64,000 bases of DNA, from NCBI GenBank assembly GCA_013399895.1, contig VXBA01002640.1, forward strand, positions 124,342 to 188,341, written 5' to 3'. The notes below the pieces were generated by a model, which ran no database searches, had not been told where the DNA came from, and was given only the letters and a program-made list of their open reading frames with translations. The position numbers and the translations under genes were made by a program. This document shows, piece after piece, positions 51,701 through 61,680 of this stretch (within the stretch, counting starts at the first letter, position 1; the number at the start of each line of letters is the position of its first letter). This DNA is from Serilophus lunatus (taxonomy: Eukaryota > Chordata > Aves > Passeriformes > Eurylaimidae).

Positions 51701-54700
51701 CCCTTCTGAGCACAGGGAAAGAACCTTGGCTTCCCACTGCCTGGGAAGGGACTGGAGTCTCCTCCCACACGGATGCTCCAGGAAATCCTCCTCTGCTGCA
51801 AGGCAGCAATTCCCCAGCTCTGGGAAGACACCGAAGGTGACTCACCTTGGCCACCCCGCACCCAGCACTGCTCGTGGGTGGCCGGCACCAAGTGCTTAAT
51901 GGCAGCAGCCAAACATCATTTCTCATGGCACAACCAGAGCAGAACCAAGTGCCAGCGGTCACAGCAACCCAGGAGGAGGATTACTTTTGCACAACACTCC
52001 TTTTTCTCCAAACGTGAGCCTGCAAAGTCCAGCACTCTCCTGGCCAGGAGCACAGCTCTGAGTACTCATGTTTGCACCTGCACAAACAGGGGCTTTTCCT
52101 GGAAAGGCCAGAGTTAAACCTCTGAACCTTGATCACTCCTCTCCTCTGTGCAAAGGTGGTGGGAAGATTTGGGCTTCAGGGACCAGAAGGGCAAAAGGAT
52201 GAAAATAACCTAAAACAGGCTTTGGGTTCCTCCTTCCTCCCAGCACCAGCAGGCAACTGGGACACAAGGACCTGTCACTGCAAATGGAACCAGGTTATAA
52301 AGCAAACCAAGCCAAGGCTTGTCCTCCAACACATCCAAGGGCTTTATCCCTCCAGAGGCATACAAGGGCAGTTCGGGTGCATAGCACCCTGTTGTCTGCC
52401 TGCCTTCTGCCCACATAAGTCAAGGCTCCCCCAGACTGTGTGTGCAGACCCAGGGGCCATGTGGAGCAGGAAGGGAAAGGCAGTGACAGGGGCAGAGTGG
52501 GCAATCGAAGGTGTCAGCCAGTCAAACGTTTCCTTATCACCCGCCCAAGCCTTGTTTGTGTCAAAAGGGAATTAAGTGAACACTGGGCAAAAGTTTCACT
52601 TTCACTTCCAGGCTGTTGCAGACAGTGCCAGCTCCATGCGCTGCTGCCCCACAGCCATGGGCAGCTCCGAGCACGGCACTGCCACCCCACAGGCACAGAC
52701 ACTTCATAAAGCGTTGGTTTCACCAAGATGCTTCTAAGATGTGGAGTAGAGCCTGTGTGTAAGAATATCCCAGAGTCTGGCACGCCAGCAGCACCACCAG
52801 GAACTATCCCACCACCTCATGTCACATTTTAAGCTGCACAGCAACTGGACTTGTCCCAGGAGAAACCCCACAGCTGCAGCAAAAGCCCTGCTGGCATCAC
52901 TCGTGGTGGCAGCACAGGCCACCGCCACCAGCCTGGCACAATGCAGGCACACAGGGGTCATCCCAGGGGGCAACTCATTAAAATCACACCCTGCAGGCAC
53001 AGACAGAAGAACAACCACACTTCTACAACAGCCACACGCACCAGCTGGAAACCTCAGCTAAGAGCAGGGACAAACCCCAGCTGCTCGCTGGAGCCGGCAT
53101 GGGACACACTGGTGGAAGGCACTGCTGGCACGAGACCTCTGAGATGGTACCACTGCACCTGCCCCAGGGAGCCAGTGGGGCCAGAGAAGCCCCCAGCTGC
53201 TGCAGGACTCAGATCCACCCCAGTGTCACCTCTCTTCTGCATCCCCCTTCTGTCCTGTCCGTCCCCACTGCCAGCCAAAGCTCTCTGGTGACCCAGACAA
53301 AAAACAAACCAGCCCAGCTATGCCTTTGGGGACATGGGCACCTCTGCCCTTCCTGTGGGAGCCCAGGGCACAGCACAGCGCCTCAGGGTGCAGCCCTTGT
53401 GCCCCTTGTGGGGAGGGGGTTCACAGAGCCCTGCCGGCCCCAGCCCAGCCCTGACACACAAATTGCAGCCTGTGCCGTGGGAGCGCGGCAGCAGCCAGGG
53501 CGTGGACGGCTTTGGTGGCTTCAAATTAGTGCCTGAGAGTAGGAAGAGGCAAAACAAACCAGCAGAAACGTGGCAGGGCACAGGGATGTGTCCAGTGCCT
53601 GAAGGGGATGACAGCCCATCACCACAGGGACAGGGCACCTGGCAGGACAAGGAGACAGGGAGGAGGAGGAAGAGGAGGAGGGTGCCCAGCTCAGCCCTGT
53701 CGACGCAGCGTGGGGGAGGCGATGGCTGGCAGCCACCTGCACCCCCACATCCTCCATCCTTAAGTGTGCTGCTTGTTTTCCAAAGCAAGCTGCAGGCATC
53801 CCTGCATCACCATCTGGGGATCTGGGCTCCATATCTCCCTCCATGGAAGCAAAGGTATGGGGATGAGCCACTGGCTGGGACGCAGCTCCCTGCCTGCCCC
53901 TTTCACAAGCACAGAGACACACAAAGGGACAAAATCCTTCAGCATCCCTGGTCCTGATGGTCAGCACAGCTCCTTCACCAGAGAATGAGTTTCACGGCAT
54001 CCAGGCTCCAAGTTCATTATTTATGTCACACTTGAAGTCTTTGCATCTGCAAAACTTTCTGAATAATTTATGGATGCTGGATCAGGGAGGAGAGGGACAC
54101 GTTTTGCTGAAAACCAGGTCACTTCGAATACCAGCCAAGCACCGAAGGGAGACAATGGAAATGGGCACAGAAACTCACTGGGGAGAAAAAATCCAACAGC
54201 ATTTACGTATATACATGCACACACACACTCCAGAGATGCCCCTGGCATCCTAAGATATTTAGCAAGATCAGCCCTTCAGCAAATGAGGATCATTTTCAAC
54301 CTTCTGAGTCTAGTCTTTCTCTAGTAGAAGGAGAAAGCACTGTGAATCAGTCCCATTTCCCTCCACACTTCACAAAGGGCAAAAGCAGGGCAGAGCACCC
54401 CCTTCACCAAATCCTGTCAGAGAGTTCCTTACGTGCCCTTATTCAGTCTCATCACCCCTGCAGGCCAGTGTCAGCGTGGGAACTGTGAGGGCCGGAGCAG
54501 GGAACAGGAATACACTCCCGCCCAGGGCTGCTGAGGGTTCTCCCTCCCTCCTGCACCTTCCTCCCCACACCAGCCCATCCAAGCCACCCCCCACTGACAC
54601 AAAAGGAGTTACCTTCCCCTCCCCCCTTACACCCATCTTAATACAAAGAGGATGTGAAACTTTCAGCAAAGGCAAGAGGAAGGAAAATGAGCAAGGACAT

Positions 54701-56954
54701 TCCCAAGACCTCATGTAACTGGTTGCAGGCCACCGTGCCATGCCAAGGGCCCAGACACCCTCCAAGCCCCTCACTCCAGAGGTAGCATGCCCTGAGCCAG
54801 GGATCTGCTGCTCTCTGGACCTTCCTGGCTCCACATCTTCTGACGATCCACATCCATTGAAGAGCAGCATGAGAACAATGACACTGGGATAAGGCCACCA
54901 TGCCCAGCCATAGGGAGATGAACAACTTGGAGACACCAGAGAAAAATAAAAGCTGGGGAAGAGAAGTGAGTACCTGGTGATAACCAGGAACAGCTACAGA
55001 TACCACCGGTACCAACTCACAGGGGTGACAGCCCCAGCCCCTGCAGCAGTGACATGACAGCAATACCAAGCAACAGGCAGTAGAGCAGCTCCTCACCCCT
55101 GGAGCATCTCCATCCCTGCTGATGGGCACTGGAATGGTCTGTAAAGGCTCATGGGACACATCAGACCTTGGACCATTGCACACCAAGGGCAACAAACACA
55201 GGGAGAGCTGGGCCAGATCCTGTACAGTGCCAGGTCTCTGCTGGAGCAGTCAGAGGCAGCATGGTTTGGAGCAGTTGCTCAGCCAGTGAAGTCACTCCTA
55301 CAGCAGGAGAAGGATGCAGAGTGGCCAAGCATCCAGCCAGGAAGGGGACACATCTCCCCAGTCTTCCAGGCACTGCCCCCCAAACCCCCAAACCTTCCCC
55401 CAAAACGCCCTGCAGGCCGTGCCACACGTGCAGGGGACACGGCCACAGCGGCACCAGTGCCTGAGCACTGATCCACACTCCAGCAGAACCAGTGCTATTC
55501 CTGTCTATACAGCCTGGGCACCAGTGGAACACCCCCTCCAGCCCTGTGCAGGAATTAAGGGCTAATCCAGGAACGCATTCAATAGAGGCTACAAAACAAT
55601 TCAGCCATAAAAACATCCTTATCTCCGGAGGCCGGCAAGCGTTCTTCCTGCCCCGGTGAGGGCAGCCTGGGGCGCGGGGCGGTGCAGCCCAGCCACGGCC
55701 ACAGTCAGTGGGACAGGAGCCCACGGGGGCTCACAGAACACCCCAAAATACCTCACACAGCATGGCTGGGGCGAGGACACAGTCGGCCCCCTCGGCCAGC
55801 ACCTGCTAAACATGCCCAAACGCAGAGCTGAGTGCCCTCGGGACAGTTAACTCCTGAAATGTATTTTCAGTGAAGAACAATGCTGTAGGATTTGTTCTGG
55901 GATAAAATGAACACTTTCAGGCAGGGTCAGGCACTGGCTGCCTTCAGCAAATGCTCCACAGCAGAACAGGGCTCAGACCTGCAGAACCATAGAAGCAACG
56001 ACAGCTGTCGAGTCTGGGGTTTATTTTAACCCAAAATGCCAAGAACTGGTACAATGGGGGTCCCTGTAATCCAGATGTTACCAGCTGCTACTTCAGCGCA
56101 GGGGAACAACACCCACGGGGCTTCGTGTGAAATCAGAAGGGGAGGGAGCAGGAATCAGCTCTTCCTGGGAACGGACAGGGTGGGGGGTTTGGCCAGACCA
56201 TCACCTGCCTGCACATCCCAGGGTGACACCCCTGCCCCACAGCCCCTGCAATGACCCTGCTGCATCCCTGAGGCCACGCTGGGGCACCACAGATGCTGTG
56301 GGGGCTCCGTGGCACAGGTGTGTGTGATGTGTCCCCCTGTCACCCCACGGCACCAACCCGGTGAGTGAGCCCAGCGAGGTGACCACATACGCTGCTGGTC
56401 TGAAACCCCCCGGCTGGGGAAATGCCCTGCGATTTGGGCCAAATAAACTTAAAAAACGGAAAAGCCTCAAATAAGCCTGTGGAGCAAACAGACACAGCTC
56501 ACAGAGCAGCCCAACCAGTGTGGAAACCTGAGGGCACAGCCCACCCAACTGTGGCAGAGGTGTCCCCAACCCCAGCCGTGGGGACACGAGGCAGCCCAGC
56601 CTGGGCACGAGGGGGAACCAGGACGCTGCCAGCCACAGGCAAGGATCTCCATGGCCCTAGAGCCACAGCCTGCATTGCTGCATCGCCCTCGCACCCAGAC
56701 CCCACCACAGCGGTTTGCTGCTTTGCCTTCACACACCATCTCCACTTCCCCATTAGGGACGGAGGGGACGGCACTGGAGGGGTCATTCTGGGCAGAGCCA
56801 CAGTGAGGGCACTGGGCAACCCTTACCTTAAGCAGCGAGGGGACAGAGGATAACTGGGAGGCCACAGCACCAACCCATCATCCAGGCAAACCACCCCCAA
56901 AGGGCGCAATCCCTGAGGGCCACAGACTGGGACCGGGGGGACTAGGACTATACA

Positions 56955-57160
56955 CATATGCCAACAGACCATGGCCATGCACATCCTGATGGACCAGAAC
57001 CACGTACATCCCAATGAAGCCGTCCTGCTGGACCACACGTACCCACACGGGCTAGGACCAGAACTACACATGTCCCTGGGACCGCGGCCAGGCACATCCC
57101 GATGGATCACGCACGTCCTGCTGGACCAGGACCAGGCACATCCCAACGGCCCAGCCACAC
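56955..57160 (+). repeat. degenerate tandem repeat beside exon 1
   Basis: Words such as gcacatcctgatggacca, gtacatcccaatga, gtcctgctggacca, ggcacatcccgatgga and ggcacatcccaacgg recur through about 200 bp. Two similar blocks are 132 bp apart, with a partial copy about 39 bp after the first. An old minisatellite at the start of intron 1. Confidence 0.7.
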
Positions 57161-57290
57161 CACAACACGCAGGTGGGACACGAGTGGGGGCGGCTGGTCC
57201 CTGCCGGAGCAGGAGCCCCCGGGCAGCGCGGGCCGGGGGAGCAGCCGGGGGTCGGGGGTCCCGCAGGGCCGCCCCCCGCCCCGCACTTAC

Positions 57291-57444
57291 TTTTGAGGGC
57301 GGCGACGAGCGACTTCCCGTCCTTGATGAGCTCCTTGATGAACTTGTTAGTCTTGTCCAGCTCGGCCTCGTGGGAGCGCAGCCGCTCCCGGAACTGCGGG
57401 CTATCCAGGCAGCACTCGCTGAACTCCAGCGCCGGCAGCCCCAT
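57291..57444 (-). CDS. ARHGAP26: ARHGAP26 coding exon 1 (start codon, BAR N-terminus)
   Basis: Encodes residues 1-51 plus the first base of codon 52, beginning MGLPALEFSECC and ending KDGKSLVAALK, the start of the GRAF-family BAR domain. The ATG at 57444-57442 has A at -3 and G at +4, a strong initiation context, and gives the family's usual N-terminus. A GTG four codons upstream is in frame but is not a credible eukaryotic start. The donor is AAAA/gtaagt at 57290. The exon lies in a CpG-rich block, as expected for a first exon. Confidence 0.97.
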
Positions 57445-57597
57445 GCTGCCCGGCACGGCGGGGGAAAACCGGCAAAAAAGGGGAAAAAAAGGGAAAAAAA
57501 ATCAAAGGTTTCTTGAGGCGAGGCGCGCAGCCGCCTGTGCGGGAAGCCGGCGAGAGCGCGGTGCCGGGCCAGGCCGAGCCGAGCCGTGCCGGGCGGA
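57445..57597 (-). other. ARHGAP26: ARHGAP26 5-prime UTR (upstream limit unknown)
   Basis: Sequence just upstream of the start codon. On the coding strand it carries a pyrimidine-rich tract (about 57466-57510) of T-runs broken by C-runs, inside otherwise very CpG-rich DNA. The transcription start is not identifiable and may lie in or beyond the gap at 57598. An upstream non-coding exon cannot be excluded, because the bases just before the ATG (gggcag) also resemble an acceptor. Confidence 0.6.
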
Positions 57598-57769
57598 NNN
57601 NNNNNNNNNNNNNNNNNNNNNNNNNNNNNNNNNNNNNNNNNNNNNNNNNNNNNNNNNNNNNNNNNNNNNNNNNNNNNNNNNNNNNNNNNNNNNNNNNNNN
57701 NNNNNNNNNNNNNNNNNNNNNNNNNNNNNNNNNNNNNNNNNNNNNNNNNNNNNNNNNNNNNNNNNNNNN
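57598..57769. other. assembly gap (172 N)
   Basis: A run of 172 unknown bases inside the promoter CpG island. Its left edge is a GCCGA-rich repetitive stretch and its right edge GC-rich unique sequence, so the gap probably reflects sequencing dropout in high-GC DNA. Confidence 1.
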
Positions 57770-58247
57770 GCTCCCCGCGCCCCGGCACGGCCCGACCCCG
57801 GGGAAACACGCGTCCCGGCCTGCGGGAGCGCCGCGCCCGCCCGGCTCGTGCCCGCCAGCCCGGGTGGCGGCTTCGCACGTTTCTCCTCCCACCCGCACAT
57901 CTGTGGCGGAGATTATTGCCCGGGTTTAGTGGTGTGAGCTGAGAGAATAAACCCTTAATCTCCTGGGAGGGCTGGTCGTGGAGAGGCAGTGGGAGCAGCC
58001 GTCAGCACCGAGAGGCTGCGGGGCCCGAGCCCACAGGCGTGTCCCCTCGCGTCCCCAAAAGAACATCGTCCCACGGGCGATGGTTCTTGTCACACGCAGA
58101 CCCTTCCGCTTCTCCCTGCAGCCCCTTCAGGAACACGCCAGGAATTTGGCCCAGGCACAGCAGCTGCCTCGTCACCACCCCTGGGCTGGGAGCCTCCAGG
58201 AGCAAACTGCTGCCCACCAAACAACTGCTCCCTCCTCGTGGGTCTTT

Positions 58248-58276
58248 GCCGCTGCCATAAGGCGGATGGCGGCAGC
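58248..58276. promoter_or_regulatory. palindrome with two convergent YY1-like cores
   Basis: gccgctgccat and atggcggcagc flank aaggcgg; 9 of 11 arm positions pair. Each arm carries a CCAT/ATGG core in GC-rich context resembling a YY1 site. It lies about 0.8 kb upstream of the start codon, at the edge of the promoter region. Confidence 0.4.
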
Positions 58277-58799
58277 TAATCGCGAAGAAAACGGGAGAGA
58301 CCGTCAGTGCCAGCCCCACAGAGCTGAGAAAATCCATCCCTGACATCAACAGCGGCACCAAGTCAAGAATGAGGCAGCCCGAGTCACCCCCTGGGCAGAG
58401 ACACGCACGTCCCAGCCGGCGGTGACCTCTCACCCCAGACCGTGACAAACAGACACATTTGCGGATAATCCCCAGATGACTGGAATTCCCCCTTTCCCCA
58501 GCTCAGCCATCCAGGCTGGCGAGGAGGGCGAGGGCGGCGGGCGAACACGAGCCCCTGCGAGCGCGGCCCGGCTGGAGCGCGGCATTCCTGTCAAATCAGC
58601 CATGAAACGCGACGCGGGGCCTGTGCCAGCCACGCTTTTTTGCGAACTGGGGAGAGGGATGGTCTCGCACAAAGCTTTGGCTGACAGGATGGGCTCCAGC
58701 CCACGCTTGATGTTAAAAAGTTAATCCACCTGTGTTTTCCAGCGGGTGGGTCCCGGCGCGGAGCCTGACATCAGCTCAACCTTTTGTCTCTGCTTTTTT

Positions 58800-59230
58800 T
58801 ATCCACTAAAGCACGATTTTCTCAATCTTCACACCACAGCCTAATTCAGGCTGAGTCACCGCCTTCAAATATGGTTTGCAAGCCACATTTTTTTGGATGA
58901 GGCCTCCTAATTATAAAAAAGGATGTAATACTAATTACATGCTTATCTTGTAGGCAGGATATAAAGTTTAATGAGCTGTCATTTATGCCATATGCATGCA
59001 GCCACATAAAAGCATGAGATGTTATTATTTGGATTATGTTCCTTAATTCTGCACTGTGCAAAGCCACAGGAACATTATTTTGTTTTTATCATTTTACATC
59101 ACCGTTGTTCCCATTCGTATCAAAAAGTGTTCCGGCACTTACTACTAATAAAGAAAAACCTGTAACTGGATTTATAGGACACTGCCTTAGGGGATCAAGA
59201 TATTTGGGGCTGGAAATTGAATTGTTTTCA
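58800..59230. promoter_or_regulatory. candidate conserved upstream element
   Basis: AT-rich, CR1-free stretch with two TAATTA cores (near 58908 and 58932), a further ttaatt (59043) and a tatgcatgca POU-like word (58991). This composition is common in vertebrate developmental enhancers. Inference only. Confidence 0.3.
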
Positions 59231-59527
59231 GTACTTTTCCAGAACCACAGAAAGTGACAATGCTCAGACTGTCATTTTCTGATGAAGACAGAATCGAGGC
59301 CTTACAAAGCTGTCACACATGAAACACCACACACCACAAGTCTGGAACTGAGGCCTCAAGCAGGCAGTGGGGACTCTTCTCCCCTTTTTTAAGCCTTCAT
59401 TCATTCACCAGCAGACACTCATTGTGTCTGAGCCCCAAGTGTGGTTGTACAGCAGGGCAGCAGGCACTGGAGAGAAACAGCAGTGGACATCTTCCAGCCC
59501 CATTTTCCTAGGACTTCATGAAAGAAT

Positions 59528-59638
59528 ATCATAGAATGTCCTGAGTTGGACACAAGCAAGAGAGAACATCGAATCCGACTCGTGGCCCTGCACAGGACAC
59601 CCCAAGAATCCCATCATGGGGCTGAAAGTGTATATCAT
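59528..59638 (-). mobile_element. CR1 fragment (distinct subfamily)
   Basis: Antisense: atcatagaatgtcctgagtt, then cctgcacaggacaccccaag. The body differs from the other copies in the window, suggesting another CR1 subfamily. Confidence 0.8.
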
Positions 59639-60090
59639 TGAAGGGAAAAATAAGCAAACAACCCACAAATTCCACATCCTCCTGCCTGTAGCTAAGAGCA
59701 GCTTGCATCCCTCTGCAATCCCTGCCATATTTGCTTGCTTTGATTTATTTTTTTAAGCAACTGGGTTGTCTCATCTCAAGTGAGCCAGGTCAGCTGGACA
59801 CTGTAGGGATCCAGTAGCTTTGCCACTATGCCAACAGAACCCTGCTTACTGATCCCTGGGGCACAGAGCTGGGCTGGCTGGCCCAGTGAGCACTCCTCCG
59901 AGCCTCTCCAAGGCTGTGCTCACACACCCTTCCCACAGATGAAAGCTGTGGCCGCCGTAATCCCACACTCCCACCCCTGAGCCCGTCCTTGACCACACAT
60001 TAGCACATTCTCCCTTGCTCAGTCACCAACCCGCATCCCACAGCTCACTCACTCAGGGAAGAACGCCAGCAGAAAACTAATCCAGCATTT

Positions 60091-60108
60091 AAAAAAAAAA
60101 AAAAAAAA
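60091..60108 (+). repeat. A18 homopolymer
   Basis: Eighteen consecutive A residues following gcattt; no retrocopy body recognised upstream of it. Confidence 0.95.
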
Positions 60109-60209
60109 GAGCAGTTTCTATCTAGATTAGCTGATTCTGGGATCAAATAATCACTGTTGCAGAGGTGGAGGCTGCGACAGTGAAACAGAGGGAAGAGGGA
60201 GACTGATAA

Positions 60210-60438
60210 AGGGCAGGGTTAGATGAGATGTTAGGGAGAAATTCTTCCCTGTAAGAGGGGTGAGGCACTGGCACAGGTTTCCCAGAGCTGCTGTAGCTGC
60301 CTCATCCCTAGAAGTGTCCAAGGCCAGGTTGGACAGGGCTTGGAGCAACCTGATCAAGCAGAAGGTGTCCCTGCCCATGACAGGGGATGGAAACTAGAGG
60401 ATCTTTAAGGTCCCTTCCAGCCAAAACATTCTATGATC
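60210..60438 (+). mobile_element. CR1 fragment
   Basis: Sense: agggagaaattcttccctgt, ggcactggcacaggtttccc, tail aaacattctatgatcc. Confidence 0.93.
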
Positions 60439-61214
60439 CTTTGACTGCAATACCATTCTGATGCAGTCCCAGCTGTTCTTCCCAGCCCTCCCTTGCCACC
60501 AGCATTATCTCTGGGTGGGTCACATTAAACGGGTTTGTTTGAAAATCAGCATCTTTTTGAGTGAGTTTTCAACTGGATCAGCTTCCTGATCTGAACGCAT
60601 CATCTCCCCGCCTCCCTGTTCTGCCCTATCTTTGTGCTGGCTGCAGCAATTACTGGTCCCCTTTAAAGCAGCCATTGCTGAAATGGCAGAAGGAGCCCCT
60701 TCTCCTCCAGGAAAGCTTTCTGCCAGTTAAGTGACACTAGTCAGGTAAAGCCAGAGTGACAGCAGAAGCAGGAGGTGGGGAACCAGCTCCATCCCCACAC
60801 AGCAGCTCTGGGCCCCCACGTCAGCTCACAGCATCTCACAGCTCCTCTGAGTGACAGAACCCTGCAGGGAGGCCCGTGCTGAGCACCAGCATCCACACAC
60901 AGGGACTGCAGGCCCTGCTGTAGGACCTTAAACCTGGTTGTCCTGCGACTGTCTTGCCTTGGGGATGTTGGAGGCTGACGCTGGTCCCACCAGCATTCCC
61001 ACTGCTGTGAAAGTCAGAATCAGTGTTACAGGAAGAAGGAGGGTAGAAAACCACCTACTAACCAGGTCTCACAACACCAGAGGCTTGGGCACTAATGCAT
61101 TTCATTAAACCCCAGGAGACAACAACAGGCATCCCCAGTTGTCAGAATGCAGGAGCTAAATGAGAGGCTTCTTGGAATTGCCCTCAGGCAGCAATGTTCA
61201 AGGTCTATTTATTA

Positions 61215-61680
61215 TGTGACTGTATATCACACTCCCATCTTCCTTGCTCGCAGGATTTTTTATTGAGCTAGACACAGATGAGGCATTGTATATGGCAAAA
61301 ATAAAACAACCCTTTTCCAGATAATGTTAGACCATCGCAATGAATCTCTGTGAATTCCCTGTTGTAAACCAAAGGGCATGTATTGACCTGTTGTACTGAC
61401 AACCTTCCAAGAGATCTGATCTTTGATCTTGGATCTTTTGTTGGCTGTGAATACAACTCCAAGGTTGTATTCAACACCAAGGGCTTCCCCTTCTCCCATG
61501 TCATCCTGGAAATGTGCTCTGGGTGCTCTTACTTGATAGTTTTTCATGTGACTGCAGGAAACAGTCTTAGTGACACTTTCAGTGTGACAGAGTGCTCCCT
61601 CCACTGAGCATTTATGAGCTTTACATATTTTACAGGGGAACAGCACTTTTCCTCCCCGCGTTGCGCCTCTAGCAGTCACA
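61215..61680 (-). mobile_element. possible solo LTR of an endogenous retrovirus
   Basis: A 466-bp segment that starts TGTGACTG and ends CAGTCACA, an 8-bp inverted terminal repeat of the TG...CA kind. On the minus strand an AATAAA signal (near 61260) lies about 45 bases before the end, with a TATA-like tatacaat some distance upstream. I see no matching 5-bp target-site duplication and no internal viral gene. A 139-codon minus-strand frame covers most of it with no recognised domain. It may instead be ordinary unique sequence. Confidence 0.35.

Larger units (their letters stand above)
39431..57290 (-). other. ARHGAP26: intron 1 (17.9 kb)
   Basis: Largest intron in the window. Contains a 50-bp minisatellite (41786-41985), a palindrome (43758-43808), three CR1 fragments (47118, 48214, 48699), a GC hairpin and homeodomain-like sites (47588-47700), CpG-dense islets (48830-48900, 49200-49470) and a degenerate repeat near exon 1 (56955-57160). 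No exon or nested gene recognised. Confidence 0.9.
1..57444 (-). other. ARHGAP26: ARHGAP26 (GRAF1) gene, 5-prime part: exons 1-14 and introns
   Basis: Seen: fourteen minus-strand segments flanked by GT-AG sites join in phase into 428 codons plus one base without a stop. Their order is BAR (about residues 1-235), PH (about 265-370), a short linker, then the start of RhoGAP (from about 383). Known of the family: GRAF1 is a cytosolic protein whose BAR-PH module binds curved PI(4,5)P2-rich membrane in the CLIC/GEEC endocytic route, whose GAP domain stimulates GTP hydrolysis by RhoA and Cdc42, and whose C-terminal SH3 binds FAK and dynamin. Lysines fall at 131-132 and the GAP arginine finger at 412, the positions I recall for human GRAF1. 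The peptides fit ARHGAP26 better than ARHGAP10, ARHGAP42 or OPHN1, for example in the PH-GAP linker. The window ends inside intron 14, so the C-terminal half is absent through truncation, not gene loss. Confidence 0.96.
57180..58100 (-). promoter_or_regulatory. CpG island promoter of ARHGAP26
   Basis: Dense CpG and very high GC surround exon 1 and continue beyond the gap, falling off near 58.1 kb. There is no convincing TATA box near the expected start, which fits a dispersed CpG-island promoter. The island extent is estimated by eye. Confidence 0.75.

Noticed and set aside
53334..53967. Long frames on both strands (148-207 codons)
   Set aside because: Repetitive proline-, serine- and glycine-rich translations typical of stop-poor GC-rich intron; no homology recognised.
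57064..57456. Start four codons upstream of the ARHGAP26 ATG (MPGSMGLPA...)
   Set aside because: The upstream codon is GTG, not ATG; the ATG at 57444 has a strong context and gives the family's N-terminus.
56823..57937. Long frames spanning the N-gap
   Set aside because: They are open only because unknown bases contain no stops; the true coding frame ends at the ATG.
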